Source: Actinomycetota bacterium
GTDB lineage: Bacteria; Actinomycetota; Acidimicrobiia; IMCC26256; VFJJ01
Length of the DNA: 35,411 nucleotides
Direction: 5' to 3'
Assembly: GCA_009886115.1 (NCBI GenBank)
Contig: VFJJ01000065.1
Location: 1-35,411, forward strand
Below the pieces are notes generated by a model that saw only the letters and a program-made list of their open reading frames with translations, did not search any database and was not told the DNA's origin. This document shows positions 22,949-31,317 of this stretch, in pieces. A program made the translations under genes and the position numbers. How positions within the stretch are numbered: position 1 is the first letter of the stretch; the number at the start of each line of letters is the position of its first letter.

Positions 22949-24049
22949 TCAGGCACCGATCGAGGGCGGGTTGACCCGGGCCCCGACCATGCTCGTTCCC
23001 ATGCCCACCACGGCGTCGGCACCGACGACGCTGATCCCGGAGATCGCGGCGCCGTCGTCGACCCGTGATCGCATCCCCACCACGGAATCTTCGACGACGG
23101 TCGACGAGCCGACGTGGGCCTCGGCCAGCAACACCGACCGAGCCACCACCGCCCCCGGTCCGACATGGGCGCCGGCGCCGATCACCGTGGCCGAGACCTT
23201 GGCTCCGGCGCCCACCACGCACCCGTCGCCGAGGAGCACCGGCGCCTCGAGGACCGCCGAATCGTCGACCGAGCTGGAGCCGTCATGCCAGATCCCCGGT
23301 GCCGACTCGGTCGCTCCGGGCAGCGGCGGCCGCCCGAGGAGACCCGCGAGCACGTCGGCATTGGCGGTGAGGAACTGTTGGGGCACGCCCATGTCGAGCC
23401 AGTAGGCCGTGCTCTGCATGGCGTAGAGGGAGCCGCCCTGTTCGAGCATCCTCGGGAAGGTGGCCCGCTCGATCGAGACGTTCACGCCCAGCGGGATGCG
23501 ATCGAGCATGTGGGGCTCGAGCACGTAGGTCCCGGCGTTGATCCAGTCGGTCGGGGCCCGTCCCGGATCGGGCTTCTCGACGAAGGCGATGACCCGTCCG
23601 TCGTCGCGTGTGGGCACCACCCCGAAGCGGGACGGGTCGCTGACCCGCGTCAGCGAGATCGTGGCCTCGGCCCGGCGGGCGCCGTGGAAGTCGATCAGCG
23701 ATCCGAGATCGAGGTCGGTGAGCACGTCGCCGTTGCACACGACGAAGCGCTCGGCGATACCGGCGACCTCGGCTGCGTAGCGGATGGCGCCCGCGGTGCC
23801 GAGCGGTACGTCCTCGACGGCGTAGTGCAGGCGGACCCCGCCATAGTGGCCCTCGGGGAAGCGGGCCCTGAACGCGTCGGGGAGGTACCCGATCGAGAGC
23901 ACGACCTCGTCGATGCCGTACCGGGCCAACCACGTGAGTTGGCGCTCGCAGAACGGCTGGTTGGCGACGGGCAGGAGCGGCTTGGGCGTGGTGTAGGTGA
24001 GCGGGCGGAGACGTGTTCCCTCGCCACCGACCAGCACGACCGCCTTCAC
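22949..24049 (-). CDS. NDP-sugar pyrophosphorylase, probable mannose-1-phosphate guanylyltransferase
   Basis: 366 residues from the GTG at 24049, which has GGAGG nine bases before it. The N-terminal nucleotidyltransferase domain shows VVLVGGEGTRLRPLTYTTPKPLLPV (4-28), CNGDVLTDLD, FVEKP and WINAGTYVLEP. The C-terminus (about 255-366) is a left-handed beta-helix of hexapeptide repeats such as VLLGDG, VIGAGAHVG and AVVARSV. This layout fits GDP-mannose pyrophosphorylases of actinobacteria (compare Rv3264c), but glucose-1-phosphate thymidylyl- or uridylyl-transfer is not excluded. It would use the mannose-1-phosphate made by the phosphomannomutase at 4862-6211. No separate rmlA is in the window. 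Confidence 0.85.
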   Translation of the reverse strand: MKAVVLVGGEGTRLRPLTYTTPKPLLPVANQPFCERQLTWLARYGIDEVVLSIGYLPDAFRARFPEGHYGGVRLHYAVEDVPLGTAGAIRYAAEVAGIAERFVVCNGDVLTDLDLGSLIDFHGARRAEATISLTRVSDPSRFGVVPTRDDGRVIAFVEKPDPGRAPTDWINAGTYVLEPHMLDRIPLGVNVSIERATFPRMLEQGGSLYAMQSTAYWLDMGVPQQFLTANADVLAGLLGRPPLPGATESAPGIWHDGSSSVDDSAVLEAPVLLGDGCVVGAGAKVSATVIGAGAHVGPGAVVARSVLLAEAHVGSSTVVEDSVVGMRSRVDDGAAISGISVVGADAVVGMGTSMVGARVNPPSIGA

Positions 24050-24071
24050 CTGATCGCCCCTCCCTCTCGGA

Positions 24072-25358
24072 TCAAGCCGTGGTCGTCGTGGGACGAGCCG
24101 TCGTGGTGGTGCCCGCCGCTCGCGTCGTGCTCGCCGCTCCGGCTGGAGCGGTCGTGGCCCCCGACGGGGTGGTGGAGCCGCCGGCCGTCGTGGCCGTGGG
24201 GTCGGCGGGGATCGTCGTTTCGCCGGGGACGGTGGTCTCGCCGGGGAGAGGGAGGGTCGGCGTGGTGACGACCGTCCCCGCTTCGCCGCCGTCGACCGGG
24301 TTGACGAAGTTGCCCTGCAACGCCGCAGCGGCGCTCGGCGGAACGCCGAGCGGCACGTCGTCGGGGAGGAAGGCGATGGTGACGACCTCGTGGTTCTTGG
24401 CCACGTACCTCGCCGGATCGCCCTCCTGCTCGACGGGACCCTGCGAGTACCCCTGGAGGCTCGGTTCGTAGACGGCCACGGCCCAACGGAGGGTGCCCTC
24501 CCGGCCACCGAGGTTCGGGCACTCGTCGCCGTTGGTGAACGTGGCGCTGTCCTTGATCTCGGTCGTGGCGGCGGTCGTGGGCGTCGTCACGGGTGTCCCC
24601 GCTGCCGTCGTCGCGGTGGTGGCGCCGGTTCCCGCTGTCGTGGTCGCCGTGGTCGCCGCACCGGTGGTGGAGGTCGATGCGGCCTGGGCGTGGACGCGGG
24701 CGTGACCGTCGATGCTGGCGCCCAGCGACTCGCCGTCGGCCGTGGTCGTCGTCGCTCCGGCGGCCGTGGTGGCGGTGGCCGTCGCCGGCACCGTGGCCGT
24801 GGCCGTGGTGGCGGTGGCCGTCGGGACGGTCGTGGGAGGAACCGTGGGGTACGTGGTGGTCTCGATCGGGGTGTCACCCTCGGTCCCGACGATCACCAGC
24901 CCGTCACCCTTGGCCTTGATCTGGCCCGGGTTGAACTCGTAGCGCAGCGGCGTGTCCGGGGCCCCGGCGAGACCCTCGCCCTGGGGCGGGTCGAGGAAGT
25001 GCTCGACGGTGGCGTTCTCGAACGCTCCCCGGTCGTCGAACGGGTGCATGTGGATGAGCCCGTCGCCGTGGCTGTGGATGCCCACCGAACTCTCGTACTC
25101 GGGAATCAAGGGTTGCCAGATGCCGCAGAGGTTCACCCCGTAGGCCGCGTGCCAATGGTCCTGGGCGTCGGCGCTCGGACCGACGAGACCGGCTGGGGTC
25201 CCGTAGAGGTCGTCGTCGTTCCGGCTCACCGCGATGAGCAGCAGACCCACGAGGACCACGCCGGTGACGGTGAGGTTCCAGGTGGTGAGCATCTTGCGCT
25301 GCACCCTCACCCGGGGTGAACGGCGCGCGATCTTCTTGCGAGAGGAGGCCTTGCCCAT
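24072..25358 (-). CDS. Membrane-anchored protein with His motifs and Thr-rich insert, unknown function
   Basis: 428 residues: a very basic N-terminus, one membrane span (about 29-44), then an extracytoplasmic domain with DHWHAAYGVNLCG (67-79) and GIHSHGDGLIHMHP (93-106). These clustered histidines look capable of binding metal. A Thr/Ala-rich low-complexity tract of roughly 110 residues follows, then a second folded segment with DECPNLGG and NHEVVTIAFLPDDVPLG, and a Thr-rich C-terminus. I recall similar uncharacterised actinobacterial proteins in which the two folded parts are nearly contiguous, so the Thr tract looks like an expansion inside one domain. Cys78 and the Cys of DECP could form a disulfide. 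It lies 11 bases after the rhamnosyltransferase-like gene. Confidence 0.8.
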   Translation of the reverse strand: MGKASSRKKIARRSPRVRVQRKMLTTWNLTVTGVVLVGLLLIAVSRNDDDLYGTPAGLVGPSADAQDHWHAAYGVNLCGIWQPLIPEYESSVGIHSHGDGLIHMHPFDDRGAFENATVEHFLDPPQGEGLAGAPDTPLRYEFNPGQIKAKGDGLVIVGTEGDTPIETTTYPTVPPTTVPTATATTATATVPATATATTAAGATTTTADGESLGASIDGHARVHAQAASTSTTGAATTATTTAGTGATTATTAAGTPVTTPTTAATTEIKDSATFTNGDECPNLGGREGTLRWAVAVYEPSLQGYSQGPVEQEGDPARYVAKNHEVVTIAFLPDDVPLGVPPSAAAALQGNFVNPVDGGEAGTVVTTPTLPLPGETTVPGETTIPADPTATTAGGSTTPSGATTAPAGAASTTRAAGTTTTARPTTTTA

Positions 25359-25369
25359 GGCCGTTCAGG

Positions 25370-26347
25370 CTAGTTGGCGCGCCGGAAGCCCCCGGAACGC
25401 GCGCCCGAACGGGCACCGACGCCCTGCAGCCAACGATGAACCACTGCGAGCGTCCCCCGGGCCGCGATGCCCAGGCCCAGCAGCGGTAGCGACAGCCGCC
25501 GAACACCGGTGGCCCGGGTACGCGTGTAGAGCCACATCGAACGATGATGCTCGACGAGCATCCGGTAGGGCCGCCGCGAGGTGGCCGTGCCGCCCAGGTG
25601 CACGACCCGGGCGCCGGGCTCGTAGACGACGCTCCACCCGGCCCGCCCGAGCCGCCAGCACAGGTCGACGTCCTCCATGTACATGAAGTAACGCTCGTCC
25701 CAGCCCCCGATGTCGTCGAGCGCCTCGCGGCGCAGCCACACGGCCGAGCCCGAGACCCAGTCGACCTTGCGGGTGACGGCCGGATCGGCTGCGGTCTGGC
25801 GGTAGCGCCTGCTGAACGGGTTGTCGCGCCACCAGAAGAACAGGACCCCGTGGCCCAGGGCGTCGAGCAACGACGGGAACGAGCGAGCGCCGGGGTACGG
25901 CGTGCCGTCGGCCTCGTCGATGCGCGGGCCGACGGCCCCGATGCGCGCATCGGCTGCGAAGCGCGCCATGACCGCAGCCGCCGATCCGCGAACCGTGGTG
26001 GTGTCGGGGTTGAGCACCGCGACCACGGACGTACGGGCCACCGCGATGCCCCGATTCGCCGCCCTGGCGTAGCCGAGATTCTCGCCAGCGGTGATCACGC
26101 GAACCTGCGGCAGGGCATCGACGGTCGCCACCGAGCCGTCGGTCGAGTCGTTGTCGACCACCACGACCTCGACCCGGCCGGCGCTCGTGTCGGCGAGCAG
26201 CGAGTGCACGCACGACGCGAGCAGCGGACCCCCGTCGTAGTTGACCACGACGGCCGTCCACCTGATTTCGGCGTCGGCATCGGGTCGGGCTCCGCCTTCG
26301 GCTCCGGAGCGGCCGTCGGCACGAGCAGACTCCGGCGCCGGGGTCAC
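25370..26347 (-). CDS. GT2 glycosyltransferase, WbbL/rhamnosyltransferase-like
   Basis: 325 residues from the GTG at 26347, whose bases overlap the upstream stop as GTGA; an in-frame start at 26377 would give 335. GT2 motifs in order: AVVVNYDGGPLLASCVHSL, VVVDNDSTDGS, NLGYARAANRGI, LNPDTT (metal site), and YFMYMEDVDLCWRLGRAGW. The final motif and the size match the rhamnosyltransferase WbbL group that attaches rhamnose in the mycobacterial wall linker. In M. tuberculosis wbbL1 (Rv3265c) has the same neighbours (rmlD, the guanylyltransferase). Donor and acceptor here are inferred. The enzyme should work at the inner membrane face. Confidence 0.87.
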   Translation of the reverse strand: MTPAPESARADGRSGAEGGARPDADAEIRWTAVVVNYDGGPLLASCVHSLLADTSAGRVEVVVVDNDSTDGSVATVDALPQVRVITAGENLGYARAANRGIAVARTSVVAVLNPDTTTVRGSAAAVMARFAADARIGAVGPRIDEADGTPYPGARSFPSLLDALGHGVLFFWWRDNPFSRRYRQTAADPAVTRKVDWVSGSAVWLRREALDDIGGWDERYFMYMEDVDLCWRLGRAGWSVVYEPGARVVHLGGTATSRRPYRMLVEHHRSMWLYTRTRATGVRRLSLPLLGLGIAARGTLAVVHRWLQGVGARSGARSGGFRRAN

Positions 26348-27117
26348 GAGACGAAGCGGTATTTCACGAGCGTCCACAGGGCAACCAGGCCGTCGCGCCA
26401 GGAGATCTTCTTGCCCTCGCTGAAGTCGCGCCCCGAGTACGAGATCGGTACCTCATAGACGCGCACGCCCCGCCGCAGCAGCTTGGCGGTGATCTCGGGC
26501 TCGAAGTCGAAGCGATCGGCACGCAGCTTCAGGCCGTCGAGATGCCGTTTGTCGATCAGCTTGTAACACGTCTCCATGTCGCTGATCGTGGAGTTGTAGA
26601 GCACGTTCGTGACGAGCGACAGGAAGCGGTTACCAACCCAGTGCCAGAAGAACATGTTCCGCCGCTCACCGGTGAAGCGCGAGCCGTAGACGACTTGCGC
26701 CTTGCCCTTGATCAGCGGCGCGAGGAGGCGAGGCCAGTCCTCGGGGTCGTACTCGAGGTCGGCGTCCTGCACGAGCACCACGTCGCCGGTGACGAGCGCC
26801 AATCCCGTGCGGATCGCCGCACCCTTGCCCCGGTTGCGGTCGTGGAGCCGCACCCGAACCGTGCTGTCCTCGAGCTGGGGCAGGATCTGACGCGTCCCGT
26901 CGGTGCTGCCGTCGTCGACCACGATGATCTCGAGAGAGATGGGGAGCTCGACGGCGCGCATCCGCCGCACGATCTCGGCGATGGTGTTGCGCTCGTTGAA
27001 GACCGGGACCACCACCGACAGGCGGCGATACTCGACCAACGGCAGCGCACCGCGCCCCAGGTGGTGCTGCCGACTCGACTGCAGTGTCTCGTCGGGGTCA
27101 GAGGCGTCCGTGGTCAC
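26344..27117 (-). CDS. GT2 glycosyltransferase, dolichyl-phosphate mannose synthase-like
   Basis: 257 residues: [18 protein letters not shown] (33-50), [12 protein letters not shown] (64-75), [24 protein letters not shown] (118-128) with the DxD metal site, GSRF and [19 protein letters not shown]. These are features of soluble polyprenyl-phosphate hexose synthases (DPM1 type, no C-terminal membrane anchor). It would load mannose or glucose onto polyprenyl phosphate for GT-C enzymes outside the membrane. The start overlaps the decarboxylase end by 20 bases, and the stop overlaps the next gene. Confidence 0.9.
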   Translation of the reverse strand: MTTDASDPDETLQSSRQHHLGRGALPLVEYRRLSVVVPVFNERNTIAEIVRRMRAVELPISLEIIVVDDGSTDGTRQILPQLEDSTVRVRLHDRNRGKGAAIRTGLALVTGDVVLVQDADLEYDPEDWPRLLAPLIKGKAQVVYGSRFTGERRNMFFWHWVGNRFLSLVTNVLYNSTISDMETCYKLIDKRHLDGLKLRADRFDFEPEITAKLLRRGVRVYEVPISYSGRDFSEGKKISWRDGLVALWTLVKYRFVS

Positions 27118-28063
27118 GTTCTCTCCGGTAGCGATCGATCACCCTGACCAGCCCGTCCCGCAGAGCGATCTCGGGCTGCCAGCCGAGCACCTGGCGGGCC
27201 AAGGTGATGTCGGGGCGCCGTACCCTCGGATCGTCGGACGGCAGCGGGTGTCGCACCAGCTCCGACGACGAGCCCGTCAGCTCGAGTATCTGCTGGGCCA
27301 GCTCCGCGATGGTGAACTCGTCAGGGTTGCCGATGTTCATCGGCCCGTTCCAGCTCGACTCCAACAACATGAGGATGCCACGGGCCTCGTCGTCGACGTA
27401 GCAGAACGATCGGGTCTGACTGCCGTCGCCGTAGATGGTGATGGGCTCGCCGAGCAGTGCCTGCCTCACGAAGTTCGACACCACCCGGCCGTCGCCCGGG
27501 GCCAGCAACGGCCCGTAGGTGTTGAAGATCCGCACGATCTTGACGTCGAGGCCGAACTCCCGGTGATACGACATCGAGAGGGCCTCGGCGAAACGCTTGG
27601 CCTCGTCGTAGACAGACCTGACCCCCACGGGATTCACGTTGCCCCAGTACGACTCGGGCTGCGGGTTCACCAAGGGATCGCCGTAGATCTCGCTCGTGGA
27701 TGCGAGCAGGAACCGGGCCCCCGTCGAGCGGGCCAGGTCGAGGCCCGTGTGCGTGCCCCGTGATCCGACCATCAGGGTCTCGATGGGATGCGCCAGGTAC
27801 TCGGGGGGGCTCGCCGCGCTGGCGAAGTGCAAGACGGCGTCGACGGGACCCGCGACCGGGAGCGCTTCGCAGACGTCGTGCTCGATGAAGCTGAACCGTG
27901 GATCGACGACGAGATCGTCGAGATTCGAGCGCCGACCCGTGATGAAGTTGTCGAGCCCGACGACCTCCCAGCCGCGCGCCAGCAACCCTCGGCACAGTTC
28001 CGAAGGCAAGAAGCCTGCAGCTCCCGTGACGACGGCGCGCCCCGCGCTCCCGGGACGCGTCAT
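27098..28063 (-). CDS. UDP-glucuronate decarboxylase-like SDR (UDP-xylose synthase)
   Basis: 321 residues. The NAD loop [10 protein letters not shown] (14-23) has Pro where Gly is usual, then [38 protein letters not shown] (catalytic Thr-Ser-Glu), YDEAKRFAE (Tyr-x3-Lys) and RIFNTYGP. The SPPEY and TSEIYGDP pair is characteristic of UDP-xylose synthases, which decarboxylate UDP-glucuronate. The substrate would be made by the UDP-glucose dehydrogenase encoded immediately upstream; the start overlaps its stop as ATGA (28060-28063). Confidence 0.9.
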   Translation of the reverse strand: MTRPGSAGRAVVTGAAGFLPSELCRGLLARGWEVVGLDNFITGRRSNLDDLVVDPRFSFIEHDVCEALPVAGPVDAVLHFASAASPPEYLAHPIETLMVGSRGTHTGLDLARSTGARFLLASTSEIYGDPLVNPQPESYWGNVNPVGVRSVYDEAKRFAEALSMSYHREFGLDVKIVRIFNTYGPLLAPGDGRVVSNFVRQALLGEPITIYGDGSQTRSFCYVDDEARGILMLLESSWNGPMNIGNPDEFTIAELAQQILELTGSSSELVRHPLPSDDPRVRRPDITLARQVLGWQPEIALRDGLVRVIDRYRRERDHGRL

Positions 28064-29358
28064 CGCCCGACACCCGTGTACTGGAAGCCCTTGCGGCGAA
28101 CCGCAGCCGGGTCGAGCAGGTTGCGGCAGTCGACGATCGACTTCACCGTGAGCAGCGATGCGACCTTGTCCAGGTCGTACCACCGGAACTCGTCCCACTC
28201 GGTGAGCAACACCACGAGATCGGCGCCATCGCACACGCTGTAGCCGTCGACCACGATCTCGAGACCGGGGACCGACGCCAGCGCCTTCTCTGTCGACGCG
28301 GCCGGGTCGTAGGCCCGCACCCGGGCTCCTTCGGCGAGGAGGCGGCCGGCGATGTACAGCGCCGGAGATTCGCGAAGGTCGTCGGTGTTGGCCTTGAACG
28401 TCAAGCCCCACACGGCGATCGTGCGCCCGGCGAGCTCGCCCCCGACCGCGGCCTTCACCTTCGCCACCATGCGCTCGTACTGCGCGCGGTTTCCGGCAAT
28501 GGTGCCTTCGAGGATCGGGAACGGGAATTCGACGCTCTCGGCCAGATGGTTCAACGCCGCGGTGTCCTTGGGGAAGCACGAGCCGCCGTAGCCCGGGCCG
28601 GGCCGGAGGAACTCGAAACCGATCCGCTTGTCGTAGCCCATTCCCAGCGCCACCTCGCGCACGTCGGCCCCCACCGACTCGCACAGGTTCGCCACGGCAT
28701 TGATGAAACCGATCTTGACGGCGAGGAAGGCGTTCGACGCGTACTTGACCATCTCGGCCGACGCCGGGTCGGTGACGAGCATCGCCGCCCCGAGCGTGCG
28801 ATACAGCTCGGAGACCCGAACCGCGGTGGCGGTGTCGTCGCAGCCGATCACCACCCGATCGGGGTTGAGGAAGTCGCGAACAGCCGTCCCTTCACGGAGG
28901 AACTCGGGGTTCGACGCCACTCTCACCTCCCGCGAGCCCGCCCCCGCCTCTTCGAGCACCCGCTGAACGAGACGGGTCGACCCGACCGGCATCGTCGACT
29001 TGTTCACCACGACCGTCCCCGGGTCGAGCACCGGAGCGATCTGCGCGGCGGCAGCCTCGACATAGCTCATGTCGGCCGCGCCGTTGTCGCTCTGAGGCGT
29101 GGGGACGCACAGGAACACGAAGTCGCGACGACGCGACGCGCCCTCGGCCCCGACCACGAACTGCAGCCGACCCGAGCGCAGGCCTTCGGTGACGAGCTCG
29201 AGGAGCCCCTCCTCGAGGATCGGGATGTCGCCGCGGGAGAGCCGGGCGACCCGGTCGGCGTCGACATCGCCGCACACCACCGAATGGCCGAGATGAGCGA
29301 GGCAGGCGGCCGTGGTGAGCCCGACGTAGCCGGCGCCGATGATTCCCACGCGGCTCAT
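28060..29358 (-). CDS. ugd: UDP-glucose 6-dehydrogenase
   Basis: 432 residues, normal length. It oxidises UDP-glucose to UDP-glucuronate with two NAD. The N-terminal Rossmann motif [10 protein letters not shown] (5-14), [17 protein letters not shown], the [10 protein letters not shown] strand and the catalytic region [14 protein letters not shown] with Cys261 are clear. The C-terminal domain has [15 protein letters not shown]. It overlaps rmlD upstream and the decarboxylase downstream by four bases each (ATGA), so the three are translated together. It supplies glucuronate directly or xylose through the next enzyme. Confidence 0.96.
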   Translation of the reverse strand: MSRVGIIGAGYVGLTTAACLAHLGHSVVCGDVDADRVARLSRGDIPILEEGLLELVTEGLRSGRLQFVVGAEGASRRRDFVFLCVPTPQSDNGAADMSYVEAAAAQIAPVLDPGTVVVNKSTMPVGSTRLVQRVLEEAGAGSREVRVASNPEFLREGTAVRDFLNPDRVVIGCDDTATAVRVSELYRTLGAAMLVTDPASAEMVKYASNAFLAVKIGFINAVANLCESVGADVREVALGMGYDKRIGFEFLRPGPGYGGSCFPKDTAALNHLAESVEFPFPILEGTIAGNRAQYERMVAKVKAAVGGELAGRTIAVWGLTFKANTDDLRESPALYIAGRLLAEGARVRAYDPAASTEKALASVPGLEIVVDGYSVCDGADLVVLLTEWDEFRWYDLDKVASLLTVKSIVDCRNLLDPAAVRRKGFQYTGVGR

Positions 29359-30218
29359 CCGGTGCCACCGAGGCCGCCACCGAGTCTGCAGGCGAGCGCG
29401 TCGTGGTAGTCGCGCAGGAGCGGGAGGCCAAGGAGCCGCAACGCGACGTTGTCGAGCACGCTGTTGGCGGGACGGCTGGCGGGACGGCCGAGCTCCGAGC
29501 TGCTGATGCGCTCGATGGGCCCCGCCGGGTCGATGCCGGCTGCGGCGACGATCTCCTCAGCGAAGCGGTGCCACGTGCACGAACCCTGGTTCGTCACGTG
29601 GAACACGCCCTGATGACGGCCGATCGCCAGACGCACCAAGGCCTCGGCCAGATCGGGAGCGTAGGTGGGCGAGCCGCGCTGGTCGTCGACGACCCGGAGC
29701 GGTTCGGCGGCTCGGGCCCGAGCGACGATGGAATCGACGAAGTTGCGCCCGCGACGGCCGAACACCCACGCGGTACGCACCAGCGTCCACGACGTGGCAT
29801 GCCGCTGCAGCTCCAGCTCGCCCCCGGCCTTCGAGCTTCCGTACACCGACTGCGGAGCCACGGCGTCCCACTCGTGGTAGGGCTCGGCCTTGGCCCCGCC
29901 GAAGACGTAGTCGGTCGAAACGTGCACCACATGGGCGCCGATGCGGGAAGCGGCAACGGCCACATGACGCACGGCCAGCGCATTGTCGCGCCAGGCCCGT
30001 TCGGGATCGGCTTCGCACCCGTCGACGTCGGTCCAGGCGCCGCAGTGCACGACCGCCTCAGGGAGGACGCGGCCGAGGATCTGCTCGACGGCATCACGGT
30101 CGCCGATGTCGAGCCCATGATGATCGAGACCGACGACCTCGTGGCGGGTCTGACGTTCGAGGAGGCCGACAACCTCGGCTCCGACCTGGCCACCAGCACC
30201 TGTGACGACGAACCTCAT
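29355..30218 (-). CDS. rfbD: dTDP-4-dehydrorhamnose reductase-like (RmlD)
   Basis: 287 residues from the ATG at 30218, which shares TGATG with the stop of the RmlB-like gene. Motifs: VVTGAGGQVG (4-13), VVHCGAWTDVDGCE, VHVSTDYVFGG, YGSSKAGGE (Tyr-x3-Lys), VRTAWVFG and the late RPANSVLDN characteristic of RmlD. It would reduce dTDP-4-keto-rhamnose to dTDP-rhamnose. No RmlC epimerase or RmlA is encoded in the window, so either those are elsewhere or the product differs. Rv3266c is the mycobacterial counterpart. Confidence 0.92.
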   Translation of the reverse strand: MRFVVTGAGGQVGAEVVGLLERQTRHEVVGLDHHGLDIGDRDAVEQILGRVLPEAVVHCGAWTDVDGCEADPERAWRDNALAVRHVAVAASRIGAHVVHVSTDYVFGGAKAEPYHEWDAVAPQSVYGSSKAGGELELQRHATSWTLVRTAWVFGRRGRNFVDSIVARARAAEPLRVVDDQRGSPTYAPDLAEALVRLAIGRHQGVFHVTNQGSCTWHRFAEEIVAAAGIDPAGPIERISSSELGRPASRPANSVLDNVALRLLGLPLLRDYHDALACRLGGGLGGTG

Positions 30219-31249
30219 CAGCCCGTGGGCCCGACGGAGCTCGCCGTCGCCCACGCGTGGCTTTCAGCGACCGGCGCCCGGCCCTTGAGCGACTCCCACC
30301 AGCTGCGGTGCTCGGCGTACCAGCGGACGGTCTCGTCGAGCCCGGCATCGAAGTCGATCGTCGGGGCCCAGCCCAGCTCGCTGCGGATCTTGGTGCTGTC
30401 GAGGAGGTAACGCCGGTCATGACCGGGCCGGTCGGGTACGACGGTCTTGAGCGTCGATGGCTTGCCCAGCGCATCGAGGATCCGATCGGCGAGCTGCTCG
30501 ACGCTCGCCTCGACACCCGATCCCACGTTGTAGGTCGCGCCGACGTCGCCCCGCACGAGCACCAGGTCGATGGCCCGGCAGTGGTCGGTCACGTGCAGCC
30601 ACTCCCGACGGTTCTGCGACGACTGGTAGATCGGCAACGGCAGATCGTCCAGCGCGTTCGTCGCAAACAGCGGGATGACCTTCTCGGGGAACTGGTAGGG
30701 CCCGTAGTTGTTGGAGCAGTTCGTGATGGTGATCGGCAGGCCGAAGGTCTCGTGGTAGGCCCGCACGGCGTGGTCGGCTCCGGCCTTCGAGGCGTTGTAC
30801 GGCGTGCGGGGCCGGTAGGGGGTGTCCTCGGTGAAGACCTCGTCGGAGTCGAGCGGGAGATCGCCGTAGACCTCGCACGTGGAGACGTGGTGGAAGCGCT
30901 CGACGCCGGCATGCCGAGCCGCCTCGAGCAGGCCCTGGGTGCCGATGACGTTGGTGCGGAAGAACCGGCCCGGGTCGACGACCGCCAGGCTGTTGTGCGA
31001 CTCGGCCGCGAAGTTCACGATCACCTCGATGCGCTGCTCGCGCAGGAGGTGCGTCGCCAGCTCGAGGTTGCCGATGTCGCCCTGGACGAAGAGGGCTCCC
31101 CGAGCCTCGCAGTCGGCCAGCGACGGGCGGTTCCCGGCGTAGGTGAGCACGTCGTACGCCACCACGTGGTCGCCGGGATGCTCGTCGAGCCAGTACCGCA
31201 CGAAGTTGGAGCCGATGAAGCCGGCGCCGCCGGTCACGAGGATTCGCAC
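30218..31249 (-). CDS. RmlB-like NDP-glucose 4,6-dehydratase with Cys in place of the catalytic Asp
   Basis: 343 residues from the GTG at 31249 (VRILVTGGAGFIGSNF), chosen because the NAD loop directly follows and a -10-like TAACCT lies eight bases upstream; the open frame runs on to 32242 only as an artefact of GC bias. RmlB-type features: TYAGN, NFAAESHNS, YNASKAGADH (Tyr151, Lys155), NNYGPYQFPEK, RREWLHVTDHCRA and PDRPGHDRRYL. At the catalytic triplet the sequence is STCEVYGD: Cys125 (TGC at 30877-30875) stands where E. coli-type RmlB has the general acid Asp. Glu126 is kept. The ESHVDRS loop is also altered to ESHNSLA. It is first in the sugar operon, with RmlD overlapping its stop. Confidence 0.88.
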   Translation of the reverse strand: MRILVTGGAGFIGSNFVRYWLDEHPGDHVVAYDVLTYAGNRPSLADCEARGALFVQGDIGNLELATHLLREQRIEVIVNFAAESHNSLAVVDPGRFFRTNVIGTQGLLEAARHAGVERFHHVSTCEVYGDLPLDSDEVFTEDTPYRPRTPYNASKAGADHAVRAYHETFGLPITITNCSNNYGPYQFPEKVIPLFATNALDDLPLPIYQSSQNRREWLHVTDHCRAIDLVLVRGDVGATYNVGSGVEASVEQLADRILDALGKPSTLKTVVPDRPGHDRRYLLDSTKIRSELGWAPTIDFDAGLDETVRWYAEHRSWWESLKGRAPVAESHAWATASSVGPTG

Positions 31250-31257
31250 GGGGCCGA

Positions 31258-31263
31258 AGGTTA
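31258..31263 (-). promoter_or_regulatory. Candidate -10 box of the sugar operon
   Basis: TAACCT on the minus strand ends eight bases before the GTG at 31249, so the operon message would be leaderless. The 68-base gap to the upstream LCP gene leaves room for a promoter. Confidence 0.45.
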
Positions 31264-31317
31264 GGCGCTCGACCGGAATGCTTCGGACACCGGGCGTCGG
31301 ATTGCCCGTGGCCAACC

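Noticed and set aside
22949-24508. Upstream extension of the nucleotidyltransferase frame to 24508
   Set aside because: It would run through the end of the His-motif protein gene on the same strand and adds only basic low-complexity residues. GTG 24049 has a good Shine-Dalgarno and the family-normal start.
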